A stretch of DNA of 64,000 nt, from contig JAWUZG010000084.1 of NCBI GenBank assembly GCA_036785705.1, positions 5,825,001 to 5,889,000 of the forward strand, written 5' to 3'. The notes beneath the pieces are model-generated. The model was not told the DNA's origin, did no database searches, and saw only the letters and a program-made list of their open reading frames with translations. Origin of the DNA: Acanthornis magna. Taxonomy: Eukaryota > Chordata > Aves > Passeriformes > Acanthizidae. Numbering within the stretch: the first letter of the stretch is position 1; the number at the start of each line of letters is the position of its first letter. Of this stretch, positions 11,341 to 20,600 are shown piece after piece. The translations under genes were made by a program, and so were the position numbers.

Positions 11341-14300
11341 TCAACCCCAACTGAGGTCCCCCTGAGGTATGCATCGTGTCTCTCCATCCTCTTGCATCAC
11401 CCACCAGGTACACCCTGGTCCCTGAGCGAAGACAACCCCACGGGTGGGTCTATCTTTGCTCAAGGCAGAATTAATCCAAACAGTTTTCCCCAGCATGCCT
11501 CTCATTTGCACCACTGGAACCTTATCCCCGTCTGCTGTTTGCAAGGGTTCAGATTGGGCAGGGCCAGCCCTGTTGGTGGAGCCTCGGGTGTTAACTAGCC
11601 AGGTGGCCTTGGCTAAATGCTGTTCCCAATTTTTGAAAGTCCCCCCACCTAGAGCCTTCAAGGTGGTTTTTAACAGGCCGTTGCATCGCTCTACTTTACC
11701 AGCAGCAGGTGCGTGATAAGGAATGTGGTACACCCACTCAATGCCATGTTCCTTAGCCCAGGTGTTTATGAGGCTATTTTTGAAATGAGTCCCGTTGTCC
11801 GACTCAATTCTCTCAGGGGTACCATGCCTCCAAAGGACTTGCCTTTCAAGGCCCAGGATGGTGTTACGGGCAGTGGCATGAGGCACAGGGTAGGTCTCCA
11901 GCCACCCAGTGGTGGCCTCTACCATTGTGAGCACGTAGCGCTTGCCGTGGCGGGTTTGAGGCAATGTGATGTAATCGATCTGCCAGGCCTCCCCATACTT
12001 GTATTTGGTCCATCTTCCCCCATACCACAGGGGTTTCACCCGCTTGGCTTGCTTGATGGCAGCGCATGTCTCACAGTTATGGATCACCTGGGAGATACAG
12101 TCCATAGTTAGATCCACCCCTCGGTCTCGTGCCCACTTATAGGTGGCATCTCTGCCCTGATGGCCTGAGGCATCATGGGCCCATCGGGCTAGGAACAACT
12201 CTCCTTTGTGCTGCCAATCTAAATCTACCTGTGACACCTCTATTTTTGCAGCCTGATCTACTTGTTCATTGTTTCGGTGTTCCTCATTAGCTCGGCTCTT
12301 GGGGACATGGGCATCTACATGACGGACTTTCACAGGTAGCTTCTCTACCCGACTGGCAATGTCTCGCCATTCGTCCGCAGCCCAGATTGGTCTTCCTCTA
12401 CGTTGCCAGTTGGCCTTTTTCCACCTTTCCAACCAACCCCACAGAGCATTGGCTACCATCCATGAATCGGTGTACAGGTATAGCTTTGGCCACTTCTCTC
12501 TTTCAGCAAGGTCCGGGGCCAGCTGAACGGCTTTGAGTTCGGCAAGTTGGCTTGATCCACCTTCTCCTTCAGTAGCTTCTGCGACCTGCCGTGTGGGGCT
12601 CCATACAGCTGCTTTCCATTTTCGGTTTGCCCCCACAATACGACAGGAACCATCAGTGAAGAGAGCGTAGCACGTTTCATCTTGTGGCAGTTGGTTGTAC
12701 GGTGGAGCTTCCTCAGCGCGAGTCACCTGTTCCTGCTCCTCTTCATCAGTGAGACCAAAGTTTTCACCTTCGGGCCAATTTGTAATTATTTCCAAGATCC
12801 CAGGGCGATTCGGGTTTCCAATACGGGCGCGCTGCGTGATGAGGGCAATCCATTTACTCCACGTGGCATCGGTGGCATGGTGGGTAGAGGGAACCTTTCC
12901 CTTGAACATCCACCCCAGCACCGGTAGTCGGGGTGCGAGGAGAAGTTGTGCTTCTGTGCCAATAACTTCTGAAGCGGCTTGGACACCTTCATAGGCTGCC
13001 AGAATTTCCTTCTCTGTGGGAGCGTAGTTGGCTTCGGACCCTCTGTAGCTTCGGCTCCAGAATCCCAGTGGACGACCTCGAGTCTCACCAGGCACCTTCT
13101 GCCAAAGGCTCCAGGACAGACCATTGCCCCCGGCTGCAGAGTAGAGCACATTCTTCACTTCTGGTCCTGTCCTGACTGGGCCAAGGGCTACCGCATGAGC
13201 GATCTCTTGCTTGATCTGGGCGAAGGCTTGTTGTTGTTCAGGGCCCCAGTGGAAATCATTCTTCTTGCGTGTCACCAGGTAGAGAGGGCTCACAATCTGG
13301 CTGTACTCAGGGATGTGCATCCTCCAGAAGCCTATGGCGCCTAGGAAAGCTTGTGTCTCCTTCTTGTTGGTTGGTGGGGACATCGCTGTGATTTTATTGA
13401 TGACCTCAGTGGGGATCTGACGCCGTCCATCTTGCCACTTCACCCCCAGGAACTGGATCTCTTTGGCAGGCCCCTTGACTTTGCTCCTTTTGATGGCGAG
13501 ACCGGCTCCCAGAAGAATCTGGATGATTTTCTCTCCTTTCTCAAACACTTCTTCTGCTGTGTCCCCCCACACAATGATGTCATCGATGTATTGCAGATGT
13601 TCCGGAGCCTCACCCTTTTCCAGTGCAGCCTGGATCAGTCCATGGCAGATGGTGGGACTGTGCTTCCACCCCTGGGGCAGTCGGTTCCAGGTGTACTGCA
13701 CGCCCCTCCAGGTGAAAGCAAACTGAGGCCTGCACTCTGCTGCCAGAGGAATGGAGAAAAATGCATTTGCAATGTCAATAGTGGCATACCACTTTGCTGC
13801 TTTGGACTCCAGCTCATACTGGAGCTCCAGCATATCTGGCACGGCAGTGCTCAGCGGTGGAGTCACCTCATTCAAAGCACGATAGTCCACAGTCAATCTC
13901 CAATCTCCATCAGATCTGCGCACAGGCCAGATGGGGCTGTTGAAGGGTGAGTGGGCCTTGCTGACCACCCCTTGGCTCTCCAGCTCACGGATCAGCTTGT
14001 GGATGGGAATCACAGCATCTCGATTCGTTCGATACTGCCGGCGGTGCACTGTCGAGGTGGCAATTGGTACCCGTTGTTCCTCCTCCTTCAAGAGTCCAAC
14101 TGCAGAAGGGTTCTCTGATAGTCCAGGCAAGGTGTTCAATTGCCTAACGCCCTCTGCCTCAACAGCAGCTATTCCAAAAGCCCACCTGAGTCCTTTCGGG
14201 TCTTTGAAATAGCCATTCCGGAGGAAATCTATGCCCAGAATACACGGGGCCTTTGGACCAGTCACGATGGGATGTTTCTGCCACTCCTTCCCAGTCAGGC

Positions 14301-14523
14301 TCACCTCGGCTTCCACCAGAGTTAACTCTTGTGATCCCCCCGTCACCCCAGCAATAGAAATGGGTTCTGCCCCAACATGTCCCGATGGCATTAGGGTACA
14401 CTGCGCACCTGTATCAACCAATGCTTCATATTTTTGTGGCTCTGATGTACCAGGCCATCGAATCCACACAGTCCAAAAGACACGGTTTTCCCATGCCTCT
14501 ACCTGGCTAGAGGCAGGGCCCCT
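11341..14523 (-). CDS. pol: ERV Pol: protease, reverse transcriptase, RNase H, integrase
   Basis: The frame runs open from just after the gag TAG (14523) to a TGA at 11341. It has 18 sense codons before a GTG at 14469 and 1042 codons from there. Numbered from that GTG: a retropepsin site DTG at 19-21; reverse transcriptase with LPQGW at 264-268 and YIDD at 294-297; RNase H acidic residues D606, E644, D668 and D738; an integrase zinc finger H765-x4-H770 and C799-x2-C802; and the integrase triad D832, D891, E927 with exactly 35 residues between the last two. No frameshift or internal stop is visible, so the enzyme set looks intact. There is no ATG near the start and the frame equals that of gag, so expression as a Gag-Pol readthrough product is the simplest reading. 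Splicing remains an alternative. No dUTPase domain follows the integrase. Confidence 0.95.
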   Translation of the reverse strand, partial: RGPASSQVEAWENRVFWTVWIRWPGTSEPQKYEALVDTGAQCTLMPSGHVGAEPISIAGVTGGSQELTLVEAEVSLTGKEWQKHPIVTGPKAPCILGIDFLRNGYFKDPKGLRWAFGIAAVEAEGVRQLNTLPGLSENPSAVGLLKEEEQRVPIATSTVHRRQYRTNRDAVIPIHKLIRELESQGVVSKAHSPFNSPIWPVRRSDGDWRLTVDYRALNEVTPPLSTAVPDMLELQYELESKAAKWYATIDIANAFFSIPLAAECRPQFAFTWRGVQYTWNRLPQGWKHSPTICHGLIQAALEKGEAPEHLQYIDDIIVWGDTAEEVFEKGEKIIQILLGAGLAIKRSKVKGPAKEIQFLGVKWQDGRRQIPTEVINKITAMSPPTNKKETQAFLGAIGFWRMHIPEYSQIVSPLYLVTRKKNDFHWGPEQQQAFAQIKQEIAHAVALGPVRTGPEVKNVLYSAAGGNGLSWSLWQKVPGETRGRPLGFWSRSYRGSEANYAPTEKEILAAYEGVQAASEVIGTEAQLLLAPRLPVLGWMFKGKVPSTHHATDATWSKWIALITQRARIGNPNRPGILEIITNWPEGENFGLTDEEEQEQVTRAEEAPPYNQLPQDETCYALFTDGSCRIVGANRKWKAAVWSPTRQVAEATEGEGGSSQLAELKAVQLAPDLAEREKWPKLYLYTDSWMVANALWGWLERWKKANWQRRGRPIWAADEWRDIASRVEKLPVKVRHVDAHVPKSRANEEHRNNEQVDQAAKIEVSQVDLDWQHKGELFLARWAHDASGHQGRDATYKWARDRGVDLTMDCISQVIHNCETCAAIKQAKRVKPLWYGGRWTKYKYGEAWQIDYITLPQTRHGKRYVLTMVEATTGWLETYPVPHATARNTILGLERQVLWRHGTPERIESDNGTHFKNSLINTWAKEHGIEWVYHIPYHAPAAGKVERCNGLLKTTLKALGGGTFKNWEQHLAKATWLVNTRGSTNRAGPAQSEPLQTADGDKVPVVQMRGMLGKTVWINSALSKDRPTRGVVFAQGPGCTWWVMQEDGETRCIPQGDLSWG

Positions 14524-14526
14524 CTA
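14524..14526 (-). promoter_or_regulatory. In-frame amber stop between gag and pol
   Basis: The gag frame ends in TAG at 14526-14524 and the same frame continues open into pol. The start of the gag frame and that of the pol frame are a multiple of three apart (2097 bases). The codon before the stop is GGC and the bases after it are AGGGGCCCTGCC. A single UAG between same-frame gag and pol is the arrangement used by gammaretroviruses, where translational readthrough makes Gag-Pol. I have not folded the downstream RNA. Whether readthrough occurs here is inference. Confidence 0.8.
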
Positions 14527-16533
14527 GCCCTGGTTATCATTCCCTTCCTGGGCATACATTCCACCGTCAAGGGAATCTGACACAACATTTTCCCTTCTGT
14601 TGTACTCAGCAGGTTGGCTACGGGAAGCTGAGGCTACCTTCGCTCTGGCAGAACCCCCTCGGCTAGCATTGCCCTCCTTAAGCTGACGCACCCTTTCTGC
14701 CAGGACAGAGGTGGGCTTCCCATCCCACCTCTTCATGTCTTCCCCATGGTCATGCAGAAAGAACCACAACTCAGCTCGTGGGGTGTACCCTCTTTCTCTA
14801 GCTGGGGGACGTCGGGCTCTGGTGTTGGGGCCTGTGACTCTCACTGGTGCCACACTGTTTTTCCTCACCTCCTCCCTGATCTCATCCCTGATCTCCTCCC
14901 TCATCTCCCTCATCTCTTCTTTCAACTCCTTAACCACAGCAGAGATCTGAGCCTGCATTGGGCCATTGATCACACTTGCATAATGCCTGAGCTTGTCAGC
15001 TACAGAGCTCACTGTCTCACAGTTGTCATCGGCATTAATTGTTGCAATGTAGGTGACATATTGGGTTGGCCCTAGACTTGCCAGGTTCCACAACATTTGC
15101 CCTGTGCACCTGACCTTGTCAGGATCATTTTCGTGCTGTCCGTCCCTCCCAAAAAGCACCTCCTGTACTGCCACTTCTCTCAGCCGTTGGATCGCTTCCT
15201 CAACGGTCTTCCAGGGCAATCTACGGTAGTTCTCCTGCATTCTGTCTTTGTGAACAAACCTCTCTCTTACACTCATTAAAAGCCTCTCCCAGAGAGAAAT
15301 GGGTCCTGCCTCCCTCACGAACACCTTGTCAACACCCCCGTCCAGGGCCACGGATCCCAAATTCCTGGCCTCATTACCATCCAGCTGCACGCCTGGGCCC
15401 ATGCGGTCCCAAACCCGAAGTAACCAGGTTGAGAAAGCCTCGCCCTTCCGCCGCACAATGTCATTGTGCAGAGTACGGATAGTGTCATACGACAGGGACT
15501 CGGTGATGATTATAGGCTCAGGCTCCCCTGCTGGTTGTGACGGCCCTGGTTCCCCATCATCATTAACTGGGCGTACTGATTTGGTCTTATACTTCCTCCG
15601 CTGCACAGGGGCAACCGCTGCTGGCTGTGACTGCCCTTGAGGTTCAGCTGGAACCTGGATGGTTGTAATGTCCGTGGATTCTGCTGCTGTACCATCCGAC
15701 TCTTCCCCTGTGGGGCAAGAAGAGGGCTTCCCACCAGTTGAGGAAGTGTATTCCCTCAACACCTGACGCATCTTTTCCTCTATTACCTCCATCCAATTTG
15801 GTTGGCTCATTTCTGGGGCAGGCTGTTGGACAGGGTCAGGCCGTGTGGCAGGGTCAGGCTCAGGGACAGGGTCAGGTTTGGGGGTACTCTCAGGCTCTGG
15901 GACAGCCTCGGGCTCTGTAGCAGCATCCCTAGTCCCTGTGGCAACATCCCTAGTTTCTATGGCAGCGTCCCTAGTCTCCGTGGCGACATCCCTAGTCCCT
16001 GCAGCAACATCCCTAGTCCCTGTGGCAACGTCTCTGGTCTCCGTGGCAACATCCCTAGTCTTCGTGGCAACATCCCTAGTCCCTGTGGCAGCTGTTAGAC
16101 TGGTTACCCAGGGCAGTCTCCCCCTTTCTCGGGATGCAAAGAGGAATAGACCTATCAGCAATGCCAACCACAGTACGATGTCATTAGCATTTAGAGAGTA
16201 TATGACCCCTCCGAGCCCTGGTAGGGTAGGCCCAAAGAAAGGGGTGAAGGGTTGAGAAAAAATTCCCCCTGGTGTCATCTCCTCACAAAAGGTACCATTA
16301 CCAAACAGACTCCAAAAACATGTACTCACGGTGTTAAAGCCCTGTAACCAAGTGCCTGCCGCCCAAAGGACGTGAAAAATCCATAAATTCCTCACCTTAT
16401 TGACCCATTGTAAGAACTGGATAACAACCACTGCGACCTTAGTCATAGGACCCATGTTTAGACAGGGAGCTGCAAATGGGAAAAATGTGGCCACGAGTAT
16501 GTGCCAGCCAAACCAAGGTATGCTAGACCACAT
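14524..16533 (-). CDS. gag: ERV Gag-position protein with N-terminal hydrophobic domain and heptad repeats
   Basis: From the first in-frame ATG (16533, context GACACCATGT) the frame encodes 669 residues. The frame itself is open to 16593, with a GTG at 16566, but ATG is the more likely start. In order: hydrophobic segments near 5-25, 33-44 and 50-63, plus a strong one at 118-133; eight 7-residue TRDVAT-type repeats at 151-206; a Pro/Glu/Asp-rich stretch at about 207-245; helical sequence with a possible capsid-like part at about 350-520; a charged E/R-rich coiled coil at about 527-556; a basic region at about 567-586; and a conserved-looking Trp/Phe-rich block at about 588-600. There is no CCHC zinc knuckle. 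Position between the primer site and pol makes it Gag. The membrane-like N-terminus is unusual for Gag, and I do not recognise a named family from it. Confidence 0.85.
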   Translation of the reverse strand: MWSSIPWFGWHILVATFFPFAAPCLNMGPMTKVAVVVIQFLQWVNKVRNLWIFHVLWAAGTWLQGFNTVSTCFWSLFGNGTFCEEMTPGGIFSQPFTPFFGPTLPGLGGVIYSLNANDIVLWLALLIGLFLFASRERGRLPWVTSLTAATGTRDVATKTRDVATETRDVATGTRDVAAGTRDVATETRDAAIETRDVATGTRDAATEPEAVPEPESTPKPDPVPEPDPATRPDPVQQPAPEMSQPNWMEVIEEKMRQVLREYTSSTGGKPSSCPTGEESDGTAAESTDITTIQVPAEPQGQSQPAAVAPVQRRKYKTKSVRPVNDDGEPGPSQPAGEPEPIIITESLSYDTIRTLHNDIVRRKGEAFSTWLLRVWDRMGPGVQLDGNEARNLGSVALDGGVDKVFVREAGPISLWERLLMSVRERFVHKDRMQENYRRLPWKTVEEAIQRLREVAVQEVLFGRDGQHENDPDKVRCTGQMLWNLASLGPTQYVTYIATINADDNCETVSSVADKLRHYASVINGPMQAQISAVVKELKEEMREMREEIRDEIREEVRKNSVAPVRVTGPNTRARRPPARERGYTPRAELWFFLHDHGEDMKRWDGKPTSVLAERVRQLKEGNASRGGSARAKVASASRSQPAEYNRRENVVSDSLDGGMYAQEGNDNQG
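15916..16083 (-). repeat. 21-bp minisatellite inside gag (8 units)
   Basis: Eight consecutive 21-bp units, 168 bp in total, encode seven-residue repeats of the form xTRDVAT. The first position varies among G, K and E, and the end varies as VAT, VAA, AAI or AAT. The unit length keeps the reading frame, so copy number can change without breaking gag. Unit-to-unit differences show that the array is not a very fresh expansion, even though the LTRs look identical. Confidence 0.9.
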
Positions 16534-16630
16534 GGTGTCACTTAGTGAGGTTTCTATGTTCAGCACACTAAAAAATGGGTCTCCCAGAAACTGTTATTCC
16601 TTTTGCACCTTTTTCTCTCAATGCTCTCGT

Positions 16631-16648
16631 GCCCCACATTGGGCGCCA
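16631..16648 (-). other. Primer-binding site, tRNA-Lys type
   Basis: Five bases inside the 5' LTR, the minus strand reads TGGCGCCCAATGTGGGGC. This fits the 18-base complement of the tRNA-Lys(1,2) 3' end used by several retroviruses, including foamy viruses, with one apparent substitution. It fixes the 5' end of the element and its orientation. The leader from here to the gag ATG is only about 100 bases. Confidence 0.85.
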
Positions 16649-16653
16649 AAATC

Positions 16654-17626
16654 TGTCTTCGTTTGATAGACAGGTGTCTGCTTAGGAAGGTGGGAACCTT
16701 CCTTGGAACAGAGAATGTGAATCCCCTTCCCTCCAAATTATTATAACTTTAGGATCAAGGGCTCTCAGGCAAAGGTATGGGAAAAGGAATAAGAGTTTTT
16801 TACTAGTATCTATAATGAGGTAAACAATCAGTAACAAAAAAAACAGTAAACAAGGTGAAAAAAAAACAGTAAACAAAACCAGAAACTCAGTGGAATATGT
16901 CCCTGGACTGTCAGGCACTTTCCCGGTTGGTGCAGTCACGGTCACGGCCAGCAGGGGCGCTGTTGGGCTCCTAGATCAGCAGGGCAGGTGCGATGACTCC
17001 CGGGAAGCTGCAGATGGCGCTGTGGCACGAGGTTGGATCTGTGTCACGCACGTAATGGCCGACGGGCTGGAGCAGGGTGGAGCGCAGATGGACAAAGCGC
17101 AGCAAAGGGGTGGAACGGCCAGGTGGGCTCACCTGAGCCAGCCAGCAGAGGAGGCAGCAGGAGTTCCGCAGCTGTGGCAGGCAAGGCGTGGGGTGGCAGC
17201 AGGCAGGGCGAGGAGCGGCAGCAGGCAGGGCGAGGAGCGGCAGCAGGCGAGGGGTCTCGTCTTGCTGCAGCGCAGCTGGGAAACGCGCCCTCCCGGAGGG
17301 TAGAAGGGACCGGGATCCCGTCCTCCCCCGTCCCAAGTGAGAACTCACCCAACAGGTAGAGAGAAAAACCAGCGCAAAACCGGGCCTTTTCTGCAATTGT
17401 AGCCAAAAAAAACAGAGCCGCCTTTTTCCCCCTGCTCTCTCCTCCAAGAGCCCCGAGCGAGTGAGTGAGTGTCCCCTTATCAAATCTTGCCATCTCTTGT
17501 TCCTCTGCCTGGCCAGCGAAAAGGCTTTGTCTCCTTTGTGAGCGTAGATGGCCCTTAAGTACCGGTCATTAGTTGCTTAGCAACAGAATGGGAAAAATTC
17601 CACTTGCCCCCCCCCAACCTTCCACA
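16654..17626 (-). repeat. ERV 5' LTR
   Basis: This is the second 973-bp LTR copy, offset by 6414 bp from the first, with identical ends and no difference that I can see. It would carry the element's promoter, directing transcription leftwards, antisense to the host gene. It holds the same X-box-like palindrome (17572-17584), 22-bp array (17195-17254) and C9 run as the 3' LTR. No canonical TATA box is visible. Confidence 0.95.
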
Positions 17627-17631
17627 CATAT
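17627..17631. repeat. ERV target-site duplication, right (CATAT)
   Basis: CATAT follows the outer LTR end CCTTCCACA and matches 10235-10239, closing the insertion. Confidence 0.85.
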
Positions 17632-20600
17632 ACACAAAATATAAGGAGGAAATTAATTACTGTTTGTTTAGACCACTTAACACTTTCAGCATCTGTAGGA
17701 TTGCTGTGTTTGCTATGTAGGGTACAATTTGCACATTTTTGGCTTAACATAGGGCAGGTTTAGAAAGTGGGGGTGATGTGGGAGCCTTGGAGGTGGAAGC
17801 GTCACACACCTCAAGAAGCTTCTTGCTATTGTTCTATGGAATAAAAGCTGCTTGGGATTTTTAAGGTTTGGATATTAATTATAACTCTGAGTTTAGTACC
17901 TTTGGGAGCAACCTCCCCCTGTGGCATAATAATAAGAATATAGCTGTATAAACCTGCTGAGTTTAACCAAGATGAATGCCATGCAGAAAAATGAGATCAT
18001 TACCCAGTCCGAAGTTGTCTTCAATGCAACATATTGCAGTATGCAGACAAGGTAGAAATTTAATGCTCATAGATGGAGAGAATTTAATCATGGAATTTCA
18101 TTACAAATTTAGCTGTTCAGGAAGAGTCCTTTTGAAGATGCTAAAAGGTTTAAATCTGAGAAGTCAGGCAGTAACTATTCTGAAAAATGTGGATACGCTG
18201 CAGATCAAATTGCAAATCATTGCAAATAAAAACCCGGTCCAAGGAAATTAGCCTGTATCTGGGCAAAATCATTATTTACAGTGAAAGGTCAAACAGGATA
18301 CTGGAAGAATTGGATAGGAGGTAGTTTCCAGCCTTTGGATATCTATAATAAATGGAGTCTGGTAGGTTTTCTGCAGTGCTACAGACTACAGCACGGCTGG
18401 CTAAATGAGATACAGGCAGTACTCAATGCTAACAGGTCTTTGTAGAAAAATGTCCTGGAAAAAAACCCTTAAAATTCCCAAGTAATATTTTATGCAAATA
18501 TCAGGATTCAGAAGTATAATGTGTATAAAAATAATAATGTCAGTAAAAATTAAGGTGGGAGCTCTTATGGAAGTATTTTAAATTTGCTGCGTTTATTGAG
18601 AAAATGAAGCTATTTGAAAAATGTGGTGGGGGAAGGCCTGGATACAAGTGCCCATGTGCATAGTTTTCCACATGAACAATTGGTTTCACACATCCTGAGT
18701 TGTCCTTAATGGGCAGTGACTGATGGGTCCCAAGAGTCTCTCTGCTTTGACCACAGGTGTTCAAGCATTGCTTCAAAAGGTAGATTTTGAAGGGCTAAAA
18801 TTAAGTGACTAAAAAAAAAAAAAAACAAACAAAAAAAACAAAACCCCAAAACAAAAATGCAAAAACAACACCAAAAAAAAAAAAAAAAAAAAAAAAAGAG
18901 AGAGAAAGGAAACAAACTGAAATTATTGTAAGTTCTGCCAGAACACAAATTTTGAACAAACCTGGTGTAATATATCTAAACATTAGCAGGAGACACTGTA
19001 ATTCAACAATACTGTTCTTGACTCTTGTTAGCCTAATATTTAATGAAAAAAAATTAAGTAAGAAGCTTTTTGCTTGTTTCTGTTAAGTTTAGGCATTGTC
19101 TCCACCTGCGGAACTTTTCTTTAGTAGGATCTCCCAAGATGTGAGGCATTTCAGTGCTCAGGTGATGTTTTTGATTTCAGTCCATTTTCCGTGTCCCTCT
19201 GCCCTCAGCATCCCAGGAGCTGCTGTGCTCGGCAGTGCTGGGTGTTGATGCGTGACCGATCCAGAGAGAGGAACCTGTGGAATTCCAGGCAGCAGGTCAA
19301 GAACTGCTGTGTGTTTCCTTGTGCTTTCTCAGGCAGCCCAATCAGCTCTGCTTTTACTGACAAGAAGAGAATTTGAACTGGTAGCCCAGCCTGCTTCCCC
19401 TAATCTGGAGCAGGTGCTGTCCTTGCCGGCACGTTGCAGCCATCTGCAGAGCAAAGCAGAAACCTGGGCTGAGCCTCCAGCTACTCACTTGGGTGTGAAT
19501 CCAGGAGTAAGTGTGGGAGCTGGTGGAATTCTGTCCTGCTTCAGCACAGTGAAAATACACTTTTACTGCTTATAATGTAAAAAAATATTGACACTGCAAC
19601 CAATTCCTTCTAGGGAACAGGAAAGGCAAGGCTGGTGTGTGTTCTCGTGTGTGCATGTTTTATGCAGGCAAGGTTTCCACCCTGCTGGGAGGCATACTAA
19701 TAGCCAGATTAACATACTTTAGTTTTAAAATAACATACTCCCAATTAAGCAGGATTTAACCAAGTCTTTCCCAGACTGCAATAGGATGCTAGTGGCAATG
19801 CTCTTCCTGTGTTGTGAATTGAGAAGGTATGATGAATTTTAGTTCAAGTTATTGCCTGGGTTATTTTTAATACCTAGCTTTTTTTTTTCCCTGAAAACAT
19901 AAAGATTGCTGCTCCTGTGCCTCATATGTTTCTGATTCAAAACGTCAGGGCATGAACAGCTGTTGCAATATGATAATTATCTCCCAGAACTTTCTTTTAA
20001 AATAATGGATTGATTGTGATTAGGTGCCTACAGAGAAATTTTCTATAATAACTGATGGCTTGGACTAGTTTGTTGCATGCTGATATATTTAATCTAAAGA
20101 TACAAATTCTGTGGTATTGTGTTCTCTTAAGACTTGCACTTCAGGATTTTTAGAAAGCAGTGGATGATACAGTAGTATAATAAGCAGTTTTCTTGGAGAT
20201 CATATGTGCTGGATTTAGAAATTTTCAACAGCTACCAAATGGCACTGTCCCAGCACTGTGTTATTCCTAAGGAGTAAGCAAATATGCTGGGAAAGAAACA
20301 AGCCAGAATTTGTTGCTTTAATTTGAAAATGTTCATAGTCGATTCTTCCAAAAAACCAGTTTCTATCTTTAGATGGAAACAAATCCTGTGGCTCTTATGG
20401 TATTCAAACCAAATAATTTCTGATTTGAATGGGGGCTTTACAGGCATAAAAACAATTTGGATTTTGTCCATACTTTAGGAAGTTTCAAAAATGAGCAGTT
20501 GTAACTTCCAAGTTATTCAAAATAATGTGAATTAAAAGCTGTGGCTTGTACAGCACAGTAGCTGCCTCCCAAGTTGTCCCAAATGAACTTGGCAGTGTCA

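Larger units (their letters stand above)
10240..17626 (-). mobile_element. Full-length young endogenous retrovirus (LTR-gag-pol-LTR, no env)
   Basis: This is a complete 7387-bp LTR element antisense to the host gene. On its own strand the order is: 5' LTR (17626-16654), primer site (16648-16631), gag (16533-14524), in-frame TAG, pol (to 11341), a short 3' region with a purine-rich tract (11234-11213) and the 3' LTR (11212-10240). Both LTRs are 973 bp and I see no base difference between them. Every open reading frame in one has an identical copy in the other, 6414 bp away. Only 128 bp separate the pol stop from the 3' LTR, so there is no env and no dUTPase. The 5-bp duplication, the lack of a Gag zinc knuckle and the tRNA-Lys-type primer site suggest a class III (ERVL/spuma-like) avian lineage. 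That placement is inference; the element itself is certain. Confidence 0.95.

Noticed and set aside
11713..13950. Open frames on the + strand opposite pol (up to 199 codons)
   Set aside because: They are shadows of the intact pol frame on the other strand, with no recognisable protein.
16534..16566. GTG at 16566 as the gag start
   Set aside because: An ATG in good context lies 11 codons downstream, and vertebrate ribosomes rarely use GTG.
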